The notes: generated by a model not told the origin, from the letters alone. A stretch of 64,000 nt of DNA from Arthrobacter sp. ISL-28 (GCF_018613875.1 NZ_JAGGPJ010000012.1:1-64000), one strand, 5' to 3'. Shown: positions 16,253 to 24,881, counted from the stretch's first letter. Program-made: numbers and translations.

Positions 16253-16522
16253 TAGTAGACACCGGAACAATCCGAGCGTTGGGCGCCGGAGAATCTATCT
16301 TCACGGCAATCGCGGTAGGAGCTGTTCTTATACAGATGTGGCCGTATCTGGCAGGCACCGCGGTCTAATCAACGGTCCACCGGAAATGTATATATGCCGG
16401 TCAACCCACATCGGCGGCGACTCAGGGCTCCAGTCTTAGGGGAGTGCCCGGTAGTTGTTCGGCTTCAGGGTCATGGGGCCGGGCCCTGTGGCTTGATGCT
16501 CTGTGATCGGGAACCGAGCCCG
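16253..16522. other. No gene seen between the ATPase remnant and the small ORF
   Basis: I find no domain, repeat or structured RNA here. The left edge is the point where similarity to the P-type ATPase ends, so this is probably sequence brought in by the event that truncated it. Confidence 0.35.
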
Positions 16523-16630
16523 TCAGAACCAGCGCCAGACGTCCCTCATGAGCCAAACCAAGAAGGCGGCAACGGCGAAGGGTGGTATCAAGTACACCAC
16601 CCAGTTGTCGCGCATACGCCGCTTCGCCAT
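16523..16630 (-). CDS. 35-residue single-pass membrane protein
   Basis: A short frame of 36 codons, ATG to TGA, starts 5 bases after a good GGAAGGGAG ribosome site. The product begins with a basic head (MAKRRMRDNW), has one hydrophobic helix (VVYLIPPFAVAAFLVWLM) and ends RDVWRWF. A positive head, a helix of the right length and a Trp-rich interface end make translation and membrane insertion plausible. No family recognised. Confidence 0.55.
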   Translation of the reverse strand: MAKRRMRDNWVVYLIPPFAVAAFLVWLMRDVWRWF

Positions 16631-17125
16631 GTCTGCTCCCTTCCGCTACAAAATCAGTCTACGAGTCCAATAACTGCCCGTACGCGGCATGCAGTAGGGG
16701 CTTCATCAGCGAAACCATGAAGGCCACCTAGCCACGATTTCTTGTCCCGTTATAGAAATCTCTCCGCCACGCTATGCCCGGAGAGCGTCGCGGATCGGCG
16801 CCCGCCGGGCAGGCAACCCAGAAGCGACTTCCATCAGCACCGGTATTCTCCTGACACGCCTCCCCCGGAACCGGATATGTCGTTGATACAAGGTCTTTTC
16901 TCGGTCCTGCAAGTCCCACCGGTTTGCCAGCAGCGCCAGTTCATGGCTCCCGGGATTCTCATCGTTCGTCTCTGAGCCGAAGAGAAGATCGCTGCCTCTG
17001 CGTCCACTGCGTGCGGCAGCGGTCGTGTCGGCGGTGCTGATCCAGGCGACGATGCGTTGCGCCTGACACTGATTCGAAATACATCAGGATGCCTGCCGGC
17101 GCTGGCCATCCCGCGGTTGAGGACC
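16631..17125. other. No confident gene
   Basis: About 500 bases without a convincing gene on either strand. Open frames here are short and Arg/Pro-rich. I see no tRNA-like cloverleaf or clear hairpin. Confidence 0.4.
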
Positions 17126-18256
17126 CTACCGGAGGGGGCTCCGTTCACCTGCAGGCGGGGATTCCGTCTGCGCCTGGATGGTCCAGGCTGACCAGTCCAA
17201 TGGCTGGATCGAGGGGCGTCCGAGAAGGTACCCCTGCCCTGCGGTCACGCCCAGGGCCTTGACTGCCGTAAGTTCGGCCCAGGTTTCGATTCCTTCGGCA
17301 ATCACGGCGGCGCCGATCTGGTGGGCTAGCTCAACGATGGACGCTGCGCGGATCCGTTGCCCCTCGGAGTCCTGAATGCCTTCGATGAGATTGCGATCCA
17401 GTTTGATAATGTCCGGGCGCAACTGTGTGATCTGGTCCATGGAAACGAAGCCGGCTCCGGATGCGCTGACAGCCAGCCGCACACCTTGCCACCGCAAGGG
17501 TCCCAGAGCATCCGCCCAGGACAGACCTTCCACTGTCTCGGGGCTGCCCGTGATTTCAACGACGATCCTCTCGTGTGCCAGTTGCGCCCCGCCCAGCGTT
17601 GCGGGTACGCGGGGGTCATGGCATGTTGCCGGGGTGAGGTTGAAGGTGACGAACAGGTTCCGGGGAACTTCCTTTGCCGCTGTCAGGGCGCAGTGCAGTG
17701 CAGCGATTTCCAGATCCGTTCCCAGGCCCGCTGCCGCGGCTTCACGGAACCACACATCCGCGCTGGCACCGTCATGACTGACAAACCGTGTCAGCGCCTC
17801 CACACCGATCACGTTCCCAGCTGGAAGCTCATTGATGGGCTGGAATGCTGTCAGCAGCAGCTTGTCCCGCAAAACGGCCTTGATGCGTTTCCTGACGCCA
17901 GGGCTGAAAGACACCGGAACGGGCCGGGGCTTGACCGAGGATACCCGGTGTGGGACGCCCACGTCCGGGGGGAGAACCCTGTCAGGCGGTGATGCCGGAC
18001 GGTTCCTGGTTGCGATCAGGTGCTCCAGCAGGGCGCCCTCCGGATCGTCGGGATGGGCCTCGATAAGATCGCGGAGCTGCGTCCTGGCCCATTCGCCACC
18101 GGGATCGGTATCGGCCAGGACAGCGTCGATTATCTCCACCACTTGCTGGCGCAGAGTCATCTCGTCCGCATCCCCTGCCGACGTATCCGGGGCCCCAGCA
18201 CCCGGTGCCTGTTCTGCGCCGGCATCCGGTGGAACAGAAAACTCGTCCCAAGACAT
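17126..18256 (-). CDS. EAL-domain protein with degenerate catalytic site
   Basis: The 376-residue product has an acidic N-terminal part with an amphipathic segment (about residues 30-90) and an EAL domain from about residue 118 to 365. The EAL landmarks are FQPINELPAGNVIGVEALTR (ExLxR kept), VTFNLTPAT, IVVEITGSPE, IIKLDRNLIEGI and VIAEGIETWAELTAVKALGV. However, the DDFGxG metal-binding motif is replaced by VSASGAGF, so both acidic residues needed for c-di-GMP hydrolysis are gone. It is probably a c-di-GMP binding or protein-interaction module rather than a phosphodiesterase. Start at 18256 is the first ATG in the domain frame. Confidence 0.85.
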   Translation of the reverse strand: MSWDEFSVPPDAGAEQAPGAGAPDTSAGDADEMTLRQQVVEIIDAVLADTDPGGEWARTQLRDLIEAHPDDPEGALLEHLIATRNRPASPPDRVLPPDVGVPHRVSSVKPRPVPVSFSPGVRKRIKAVLRDKLLLTAFQPINELPAGNVIGVEALTRFVSHDGASADVWFREAAAAGLGTDLEIAALHCALTAAKEVPRNLFVTFNLTPATCHDPRVPATLGGAQLAHERIVVEITGSPETVEGLSWADALGPLRWQGVRLAVSASGAGFVSMDQITQLRPDIIKLDRNLIEGIQDSEGQRIRAASIVELAHQIGAAVIAEGIETWAELTAVKALGVTAGQGYLLGRPSIQPLDWSAWTIQAQTESPPAGERSPLR

Positions 18257-18682
18257 CGGCTATTCCTTTATGGCTATTCGTACTGGCTAAGCCCAATACG
18301 AGACAGGCCCAAATCCGGCAGAATGCGCATGACCAAGGCCATCACAGATCCTACAGTCATTAGAACAAGATTGTCATAAACTCTTTCAAATTTACTCAAA
18401 CACGAGGACCGCGAAACAAAGCCAACACTTACGACAGGCGGGCGTGGAATAACTGCTAGGAGATAGCGAAGCAATCCAAACAATCACCCGCTCGTGACTG
18501 ACAAGCCCCCGCCGGAGGCGCGGAGCCTTCCGTACTGCGCTCGGCCCCTGTCGCTCTCTGCTTCCCTGTGGACAGGCGCCGCCCGCGGCGTCCGGTCATT
18601 CTTCGAGGTCCTGGCACAGCTGCTCCATCTGGTGGGAAACACCGCACCACGGCATCGAAATAACGGCCTCCGCGGCCCTGCT
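18257..18682. other. Intergenic, probable leader of the EAL gene; no gene called
   Basis: A 69-codon frame on the minus strand ends 17 bases before the EAL start, but its composition does not look coding. The A/T-rich part at about 18340-18420 is likely to hold the EAL promoter. The segment 18480-18680 has Arg/Pro-rich frames only. Confidence 0.35.
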
Positions 18683-18885
18683 CTACCACGCAAGAATGTG
18701 CCCGCTGCTGAACTTTCGAAGGCGCTCGGCTACGCGGAAACCTGCCATGTCAGGCAGGCCGAAGAGAACAATAAGGTCAGGCGATCGCTTAAGCACCGCA
18801 TAAACACCTGCTGCGCCAGTGGATTTGCTGTGCACCATGAATCCTTTCGCGTCAAGGATTGCACTATCATTAGATTCTTTTCCCT
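18683..18885 (-). pseudogene. Response-regulator receiver domain fragment
   Basis: The minus-strand frame ending with TAG at 18683 reads SNDSAILDAKGFMVHSKSTG, then VYAVLKRSPDLIVLFGLPDM and AGFRVAERLRKFSSGHILAW. The PDLIVL-x-GLPDM-x-G-F-x-V run with VAERLR is the phosphoacceptor strand and following helix of an OmpR-type receiver domain. The phosphoacceptor Asp after PDLIVL is Phe here. The acidic pocket at the N-terminus and the whole DNA-binding domain are missing. A remnant. Confidence 0.5.
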
Positions 18886-18913
18886 GGGGGCGACACGTAG
18901 CTCGTGAGCGTGA

Positions 18914-19411
18914 TCAAAGCTCCAAGGGCGGCCACGGTTGCAGTTGTGTGGAGCTGCGGACATAGAGCGGATGGCGCGGATGACCGTCCTTGGTTGTTCC
19001 CCAGCACTCCAACAAGACGTCCGCCTTCCGAAGCATGTCGTACACGACTCCTGCCCGGCGAGAAGCAAACGGATGAGCGCTCCAAGCTGCGACAATTCGG
19101 TCGCTTTCCCGAGCGGCCAGGAGGATGTACTCGTCGTTCATGGGTCCGACTGGATCATCAGCGCTGGCAAGGGCATCGGGATCCGTGCTCCGAAGGGCGA
19201 AGAGGTTCACGACCCGCAGACCCTCCGCTCCTGCCGTCTTTGCGAGTCTGATGCACCGGCGAATCGTGGGGTCGTCATGGGTGGCATCGGCGATTGAGGG
19301 ATTCAGCATGACGACGGTCAACATTAACTGGTTGTCCGATTCAGCCCAGTGTCGGGTTAGCTGATACCTGTAAATGCCTCCAACACCAGCCGATGGCGGG
19401 CGGGCATTCAT
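18914..19411 (-). CDS. DUF1643 domain protein
   Basis: The 165-residue product carries the DUF1643 pattern: YRYQLTRHW near the start, LTVVMLNPSIADATHDDPTI, CIRLAKTAGAEGLRVVNLFA, ADDPVGPMNDEYI, IVAAWSAH and a final CWGTTKDGHPRHPLYVRS. DUF1643 proteins occur sporadically in bacteria and phages; the function is not known. The gene is complete, unlike most of its neighbours, and stands alone. Confidence 0.85.
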   Translation of the reverse strand: MNARPPSAGVGGIYRYQLTRHWAESDNQLMLTVVMLNPSIADATHDDPTIRRCIRLAKTAGAEGLRVVNLFALRSTDPDALASADDPVGPMNDEYILLAARESDRIVAAWSAHPFASRRAGVVYDMLRKADVLLECWGTTKDGHPRHPLYVRSSTQLQPWPPLEL

Positions 19412-19426
19412 GAGGACGTCTCGCCG

Positions 19427-19821
19427 TCAGCTTTCGGGGCCTCGGGCGTCGCCTGCGGAGCGCTCTACTTCAGCGAAAACCGCGGCCAGATCACTGGCCA
19501 TTTTCCAGCTCCATCCATCTGCCGGGCTGATGTTCCCCCAGCAAGGTAGGGGAAGCCGTCCAGCCGTCGACAATTGGCTTCCCTGACCGGGTTTCTGATC
19601 GGAAGGCACAGGCGCAACCCACTGCCGATGCTGTATTCACGCGTCAATTCGTCCGACCAAAGCTTCCCTTCGGGAAGCGCATCCAAAGGCTTAAGCGTCA
19701 GGTCGCCGACTCTCCAGGCTGTTCCCCGGCCGCCCTCCAGCTTGAGCAGGGCTCCGGCGGCACAGAATTCAGCTTGGGTTTCGAGCGGAGGATACACGTG
19801 ACCACTATAGGACGTGAGCAT
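19427..19821 (-). pseudogene. TIGR02569 / aminoglycoside-phosphotransferase-like protein, frameshifted remnant
   Basis: From about 19821 the frame reads LEGGRGTAWRVGDLTLKPLD, then RLCLPIRNPVREA, which resembles the glycine-rich start of the actinobacterial TIGR02569 family. Around 19560-19575 the expected continuation (VDGWTA, FPYLAGG) is split between frames, and the final segment ASDLAAVFAEVERSAGD lies in a third. The usual length is about 250 residues; here the C-terminal half is missing and at least two frame breaks occur. The family name is a tentative recognition. Confidence 0.45.
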
Positions 19822-20122
19822 CCTCGGCCTGTCTGCAGAAACGATCTTTGCCATTTCGGAAGCTGCGATGCCTCTGATCGATCTTCCCTTACGTCGCGGT
19901 GTGCCGGCGTCAGGGATGGCCGGGCCCGGCGCTACGGGGGAAATCCAGCGGGACCCGGCTGTCCTGTTCCTGATAGACGGCTTGCTGGGCACCATCGACT
20001 CCGGGACACCGCCAGTGTTGCGGATACGACTTGGAGAAAACCCGGATTCCCCGACCTCCGACCGGGTCTACAGCGCACAACCCACCCGCTTTAGGGGGCG
20101 CGTACGCGAAACCGGCAGTTGA
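19814..20122 (+). CDS. Doubtful hypothetical protein
   Basis: A 102-codon frame starts with GTG at 19814 and contains a plausible helical stretch (LSAETIFAISEAAMPLIDLP) and a strand-like part (PAVLFLIDGLLGTIDSGTPP). The ribosome site is poor; a better one (GGAGG) precedes another GTG at 19798 in a different frame, so this could be a broken gene. It overlaps the divergent pseudogene by 8 bases. No family recognised. Confidence 0.25.
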   Translation: MSILGLSAETIFAISEAAMPLIDLPLRRGVPASGMAGPGATGEIQRDPAVLFLIDGLLGTIDSGTPPVLRIRLGENPDSPTSDRVYSAQPTRFRGRVRETGS

Positions 20123-20780
20123 ACCGAACCCAGCCAAGGACGCCACCGGCGGAGCGGGAACCGTTTTCGCACTCCTGGCGCGCCTTTGTCTCTGATCGAA
20201 TCTTGAGCATAGCGCGCGTCAACAACCACCACGTGATGTGCACGCACCGGAAATGCAAGTCAGCTTGGCAGACCGCACAACCGGGCGACGATAAGTTATG
20301 AACGTTGTGGGGACTAGTTTGAGGGGGCCCAGGATCTGGAACAGGCTTCGGGTTTTCCTAGGGTCGTCCTGCGAGCCTTTGGGTAGCTGATCGACGGACA
20401 CCTTCGGTGGACGTTTTTGATCAGGCCCGCTGCCCCGACAGCGTCCGCAGTACCGGGACGCGGGGATATGGGTGAGCTCCTGCGGGTCCCTTGGGGGAGG
20501 GAGCGCTCCGCGAGCGGGAGGGCCGCTGAAGCCGGCCCTCCCGCTTTCTATCCATCTGAATTGCGGACGGCAGGCAGCAACGCTCAGTCTTCTGTAGGAC
20601 GGACTGCGGCGAGTTTGCGGTACGGGTGGTTCTGCGGTGCCGCCTGCGGCTTCCCAGATGGAGCTGCCCGGCTGGGATCCTCTTTCAGGCTCCGACCAAT
20701 GCGGCAGGAAACAGCCGGCGGCTTGCTGCCTTCCTGGCACCATGTGCCCGGAGCCTGCATTGGACTTTTCCGCCAGGAGC
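20123..20780. other. No confident gene; holds one strong hairpin
   Basis: The stretch has several long open frames on both strands whose composition looks non-coding. The only clear structure is the inverted repeat at 20514-20544. Confidence 0.4.
20514..20544 (+). terminator. 12-bp perfect hairpin followed by T-rich sequence
   Basis: GCGGGAGGGCCG pairs perfectly with CGGCCCTCCCGC across a 7-base loop and is followed by TTTCTA. It has the form of an intrinsic terminator on the plus strand, but there is no intact gene upstream, so it is probably a relic of a lost gene or element. Confidence 0.5.
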
Positions 20781-20940
20781 TCAGGGATCGCAGTGGGCTT
20801 CTTCGCCGATTCCATAGAGCCGGGAGAAGATGTCATCGGCAACCGGTGTGCAGCTTCTGGTTGCGCTTGTTCGAGACGCGCCTGAGGATGTCGAAGGCTT
20901 CCTGCTGCGAGTAGCGGTTTGCCGGACCAATGATCACCGT
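20781..20940 (-). pseudogene. ANTAR-domain regulator, frameshifted 3' remnant
   Basis: The minus strand reads YSQQEAFDILRRVSNKRNQK then LHT, after which the same frame stops, while the next frame continues VADDIFSRLYGIGEEAHCDP to a stop at 20781. Together they give the second and third helices and the end of an ANTAR RNA-binding domain, separated by a small indel near 20850. Nothing of the N-terminal sensor remains; the left-hand sequence changes character at about 20940. Confidence 0.6.
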
Positions 20941-21157
20941 CGCCCTGCTGCTGGGAGGCTTCAGCCTGTTCACCGCCGGTGTACTCGTGGCCATCGGCAC
21001 GATCATGCGAACCGCCAAAGGGGCCGGAAACCCAACATTCGGCGCGCTGATTGCCATGATGTTCGTCCCCTTCTACACAGTCAGCCTGATCAGACGGAGG
21101 TTATGCGGGGATGGTGCGGGGTATCACGGTGAGCCTGATACGAGCGTTCTGGCCTAA
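20930..21157 (+). CDS. Doubtful small membrane protein
   Basis: The frame from ATG 20930 starts with two hydrophobic segments (MITVALLLGGFSLFTAGVLV and FGALIAMMFVPFYTVSLI) split by a basic turn, which is plausible for a small membrane protein. The last 20 residues look unrelated, as if the original end was replaced. No clear ribosome site. It overlaps the ANTAR remnant edge. Confidence 0.3.
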   Translation: MITVALLLGGFSLFTAGVLVAIGTIMRTAKGAGNPTFGALIAMMFVPFYTVSLIRRRLCGDGAGYHGEPDTSVLA

Positions 21158-21229
21158 GCGGTTGCGGGCCGTTGGTGGGACGCGTTTCTCGCCGACCCAG
21201 CGGCGCACGTCATTGTTTAGGTCTTTCAT
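21101..21229 (-). CDS. 42-residue basic protein of unknown function
   Basis: A 43-codon frame on the minus strand encodes MKDLNNDVRRWVGEKRVPPT, then ARNRLGQNARIRLTVIPRTI and PA. The composition is coherent: a helix with acidic start, then Arg-rich. An ACGGAG lies close to the ATG. It might be a complete small protein or the end of a lost one. No family recognised. Confidence 0.35.
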   Translation of the reverse strand: MKDLNNDVRRWVGEKRVPPTARNRLGQNARIRLTVIPRTIPA

Positions 21230-21312
21230 CTCCGTGTTTGGTGTGGTTCCCATTCACGGGACGCGTAGTCGACCTCGCTCTTCCAAACGGCCCATGCTCG
21301 GGGCAATTTTCG

Positions 21313-21558
21313 TCACTGGCGGATTTCAATGTCGACAAGGAGGGAGTCGCTCCAGTCCTCGGTCTGCTCCAAATGGTCCGTGAACAAGAACCGGCCTTCC
21401 TCCTCCCGGATGGAGAGCAGCCGGAGGTTCAGCGCATGACGAAGCGTTGAGACCGGCTCGGCGCCGTTCATAGGACGTGGAGCAGTTGAGGAAAGAAAAG
21501 TCGTCAGCAGCGCTTGAGGGGTGTCAATTGTGTCATCGGTCACGAGCCGCTCTATCAA
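21313..21558 (-). CDS. Small acidic hypothetical protein
   Basis: The 81-residue product reads as a real protein (TPQALLTTFLSSTAPRPMNG, then HALNLRLLSIREEEGRFLFT), ends in an acidic WSDSLLVDIEIRQ, and has no membrane segment. The start is uncertain: TTG at 21558 or GTG at 21543, neither with a strong ribosome site, so the N-terminus may be lost. No family recognised. Confidence 0.4.
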   Translation of the reverse strand: MIERLVTDDTIDTPQALLTTFLSSTAPRPMNGAEPVSTLRHALNLRLLSIREEEGRFLFTDHLEQTEDWSDSLLVDIEIRQ

Positions 21559-21606
21559 GATCGGACAGGCACAGGAGCGTATGTCGGCGTGGCCGGAGGC
21601 TGGGGC

Positions 21607-22047
21607 TCAGATATCGAGTACGCGACGCTTGGCAGCCACAAATTCTTCCGCGGAAAGAGCGCCCTGCGAATAGAGGTTTGCTATGAGGGCAAGCTCAGAT
21701 GCTATGGATTCCTTCGCGGTTACGTTACTAGTGTTCTTGATGCGATGCTTTACTGACTGGGTAGTAGCGGACGCTGGCTTCGTCTTGTTCTTGGTCACGG
21801 CATACAGAACGAGCACGGTGGCGCCGAGAACTGCCATCGCAATCCCCAGGGGCATCGACAGATAGGAATTTGAGGCGGTTCCTATCACCGCGATTGCCAC
21901 TCCGACACCAGCTATCCCGACACCGACAACCCATCGTAGTGTCTCGCGGAGGGGGTGCTTCCCTCTGAACTCAAACAAATACCTGCCGGTCTCGCTCGGA
22001 ACCGCGTGGTCGTTCATGTGTTGAAGGATAGACCCGCGCCTAATCAT
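21607..22047 (-). CDS. Two-helix membrane protein with C-terminal SHOCT domain
   Basis: From the ATG at 22047, which has GAAGGG 7 bases upstream, the product has a polar head, two membrane helices (WVVGVGIAGVGVAIAVIGTA and LGIAMAVLGATVLVLYAV), a Lys/Thr-rich linker and a C-terminal SHOCT motif (ELALIANLYSQGALSAEEFV, then AAKRRVLDI). SHOCT is a short oligomerisation or targeting helix pair found at protein ends. Function unknown. It appears intact amid decayed genes. Confidence 0.72.
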   Translation of the reverse strand: MIRRGSILQHMNDHAVPSETGRYLFEFRGKHPLRETLRWVVGVGIAGVGVAIAVIGTASNSYLSMPLGIAMAVLGATVLVLYAVTKNKTKPASATTQSVKHRIKNTSNVTAKESIASELALIANLYSQGALSAEEFVAAKRRVLDI

Positions 22048-22239
22048 TGAACATCCCTTCGTCTGAGAGCTTCCCAGACGAGGAATCCCCGACGTCGCGG
22101 GGCACATGTCGCCCCCTCCGGAATGTTGTGCTGGACAGTCCCTCCTTCTGGGCCGGTCGCTTTTCCTTGCGCGTCCTCAACCGCTGCGGGTTATCGAAAC
22201 GTCCTTTCGTTTACCTGGCGAGTGCCTTTCTCCTTGCTC

Positions 22240-22510
22240 CACACTATGTCTTCGGGTATTCGTCCGCGCCCACGGCACCGGACCTGATGAACAGGTCATC
22301 ATCGCCCGCCACCACCGGGCCAGGCCCGGACGCCCGGCCATCATCGATGAGCACTTCCCCGGAACCAGGACCAGGATCCCGGGCGACTACGCCGTGAAGG
22401 CACGCACCGCCGGGGAGGCCGAGTTCCTGGCCATCGGCGCCGGTGCCAGAACATGGCTTATCGAGGCCGCCGCGGCAGGAACGGGCAGGATGAACGTGAA
22501 AATGCCAGAC
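22240..22510 (+). pseudogene. IS21-family transposase (IstA) C-terminal fragment
   Basis: The frame contains VIIARHHRARPGRPAIIDEH, then RIPGDYAVKARTAGEAEFLA and IGAGARTWLIEAAAAGTGRM, the conserved region near the end of actinobacterial IS21 IstA proteins. The catalytic DDE domain upstream and the istB helper gene are absent. The frame runs on into unrelated sequence. Confidence 0.65.
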
Positions 22511-22865
22511 CCTGTACCGGCACGTATCACCCACCGGGGAACTGCGCGCCAACGGTGAGAAGCTGTTCTCGCGATAGCTGCTTAACTACCCCGCCATGAC
22601 AGGACCAGTGGGCCAGTTAAGCGAAAGGAATGGCTCAGGCCTTGAGGCAGCGCAAAGAAAGCCTGCCGGTGGGGGCGACAGGCTTCCCGTTTTTAACATT
22701 ACGCGAAGCAGTCTGGACACCGAATGGGCTATCAGGCCTCTCGTCTTCATCGTGCTTATGGCCGCGGAGTTGGGCCAGCGCAAAGCTCAAGAAGCTGAGC
22801 AGCAAGCTCAACTGGTGCCGGAGATGTTGGGCCGCGGAAGGTGGAGTCGACGGCTGGGTTGAGGG
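22511..22865. other. No confident gene; holds a terminator-like hairpin
   Basis: Open frames on the plus strand (for example 22596-22862) do not resemble a protein family. The notable structure is the hairpin at 22659-22694. Confidence 0.35.
22659..22694 (+). terminator. Terminator-like hairpin with T-tract
   Basis: AAGCCTG pairs with CAGGCTT across a G-rich loop, followed after three bases by GTTTTT. It has the stem and T-tract of an intrinsic terminator on the plus strand, downstream of the IS21 remnant; no intact gene feeds into it. Confidence 0.45.
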
Positions 22866-23264
22866 TTAGTTTGTTTTGGTGGCTGTGGGTGGCGGCTTGT
22901 CCGGGATAGGTGCTGGCGGTACGGCCAGTGTCACGACGAGTTGGTTTGAGTTCTCTTCGTTGGCCTTGATGGTCAGGCTTCGTGTCGCCTGTGGAACTGA
23001 TGGTGTGAAGATCTGGAGGTTCCGTAGGCCCAGTATTTCCGAACTCTTGAGTGAGTATTTGGTGCCGAAGTGATCTTCGAGCGCGATCCGGGGAATTGAA
23101 GGTGCAGCATTGTGCTGTGGTGCCAGGTGGATGTTGAGGACAATGGCGCTTTTCCAGATTTCTACAGACAGTACGGTGAACTCCGTCCCCTCGCTGTGGT
23201 GCTTCCCGAAGGTCGGGGGCAGCAGGACATGGCGGAGGCTATTCAGCGGCGTCAAATCGTTCAT
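22866..23264 (-). CDS. Hypothetical beta-rich protein
   Basis: The 132-residue product has alternating hydrophobic strands (GTEFTVLSVEIWKSAIVLNI, RIALEDHFGTKYSL, LVVTLAVPPAP), suggesting a beta-sandwich, and no signal or membrane segment. GGAAGGTCTCC precedes the ATG at 23264. It lies 66 bases downstream of the cytochrome P450 on the same strand and may share its transcript. No family recognised. Confidence 0.6.
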   Translation of the reverse strand: MNDLTPLNSLRHVLLPPTFGKHHSEGTEFTVLSVEIWKSAIVLNIHLAPQHNAAPSIPRIALEDHFGTKYSLKSSEILGLRNLQIFTPSVPQATRSLTIKANEENSNQLVVTLAVPPAPIPDKPPPTATKTN

Positions 23265-23330
23265 GGAGACCTTCCTGGTGAGCGGCGGGGAGAACGAATG
23301 GATGGCAATCTGAAAAGACCTTGGGTTCTC

Positions 23331-24688
23331 TTACGTTTCTTCGCTGTTCCGGTCTTGGGCCGTGAATCGCAGGGAGTAGTTGTTCAGTGTGCCGGGAAGG
23401 GGGCCCTGCGGGGAGATATGGGGTGCCGAGGTCAAGGTGAAGCTTCGGTCCTCCAGCAAGAATGAGAGCATGGCGCTGGTCATCATCAGTACGAGTTGTC
23501 GTCCTGGGCAGATGACTGGACCTTCGCTGAAGGGGACCATTGGCCAGTCCGTGTCTTCGGTTTCGTTGAGCCAGCGCTCCGGTCGGAAGCTGTGGGCGTG
23601 CGGGGGGTTGCTCTCGTCACGGTGAAAGTACGGGGTGTAGATGAGAACGCCGCAGTTTTCGGGCATGGTCCCGTCGGGCCATTGCACCTCCCGGACGCTT
23701 TGGCGCAGGATCATCGGCGTGGTGGGCATAGCCGCAATGATTCAAGGACGCAGGCTCGCAGGTACGGCAGCTGCTCTCTGCCGGTAGTCTCCTCCCGGAT
23801 TTCGGTTTGCGCCCGGCCGTACTGTTCACTGTGCGTGGACAGGAGCGCGAGGGTCCTGAATGTCGCCATGCCCGCAGGGTCAAAGGCGAACAGCCACTGC
23901 GGTATCTGCTCGGCCGGGGCGTCCTGGCGGCTTGGCAGGTTGACCATTGCATGCGCCAAGCTGCCTGGTTCGGCCCCATCCATTCTGTTCTGGACCCGCT
24001 GGAGGAACCTGGCTCTGAGCTTCCGGTCCGGTGCTTTGAGGAACGACCAGTTCCCGTGCTGACGAAGTCGGGCGATCATGTCAGTGAGCTCATGGTCATC
24101 GCGCGCGCTGTCCCCGAACACGGTACGGCGTACCACCCGGTACCAGGACTCAATGAAGTCATCCCAGACCAATTCACTATTCTCGGCCGTGCCTTTGGGG
24201 TCAAGGTCAGCCAATAATTGCGCGGCTTCCTGGCGTATGACGGGAATGGGGGAAGATGCAAGCCGGTGCACGGGGCTGTGCGTATCGAGGACCTGTTCCT
24301 GCAGGGCCCGACGGACGGTCCTTTCCGGGCCCTGCGAGATCAGCACATTCCGGGGCTCGAAGTGCGAGAGAGCAGCTTTCTTTTCGCTGCTCGCCGGTGA
24401 GAAGGGCTCCGGGGAGTTAATCAGGGCATAGTGCAAGTGCCCGGACTGCAATATCACGGCCTGCTCCCGGAAGGGCAGACGCAGGAGCAGCGGCCCTGCC
24501 CGGTACTTGCCGGCCAGCTTTTTGACCCTGCGCACCGCGCGGTCATCCAGGCCCAGACGCTCTGCCAAAGCCACTGCCTTGGGACGGCGGATGATCGGGC
24601 CTTTGGCTACGTTGGGCAGGAACACATCGATCAAAAAAGCCGCTGTTTCCATACCGCTGGCCCTGGGAAGTCCTCTGCGACGATCCAT
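23331..24688 (-). pseudogene. Cytochrome P450 interrupted by one frameshift
   Basis: Two overlapping frames together hold every P450 landmark. Frame one (24688 to about 23728) includes the I-helix AFDPAGMATFRTL and the ExxR motif in VLESLRLCP. Frame two (about 23729 to 23331) continues TTPMILRQSVREVQWPDG, then HSFRPERWLN and the haem loop PFSEGPVICPGRQL with the ligand Cys. Restoring one base in the GGG run at 23724-23726 (plus strand) would join LRLCP to TTPMIL seamlessly. Start at ATG 24688 is chosen for its AGGAA site; total about 452 codons, normal for the family. It may be a recent pseudogene or a sequencing error. Substrate unknown. Confidence 0.82.
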
Positions 24689-24881
24689 ATCACGTTCCTG
24701 TCCGCACACCATCAGCGCGTCGTGGGAAATTACTCAGTCCTCGCGCCCTGCCCGTGCAGGGCCTCTAAAGGCCCAGCATACCTACCCTTCCTCCTCGCAA
24801 GGAGGGCGAAGCTGCCACTGCGCCCGCCGCGTCGTCGTGTAGGTTCATCACAAGGAAGCTACCCAGGAGGATGGAGGATTT

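Noticed and set aside
18494..18907. 137-codon plus-strand frame opposite the receiver fragment
   Set aside because: Composition is non-coding in type and the minus strand shows a recognisable receiver motif.
20219..20842. 207-codon minus-strand frame
   Set aside because: Pro/Arg/Ser-rich with no domain, crosses a strong hairpin and the edge of the ANTAR remnant in another frame.
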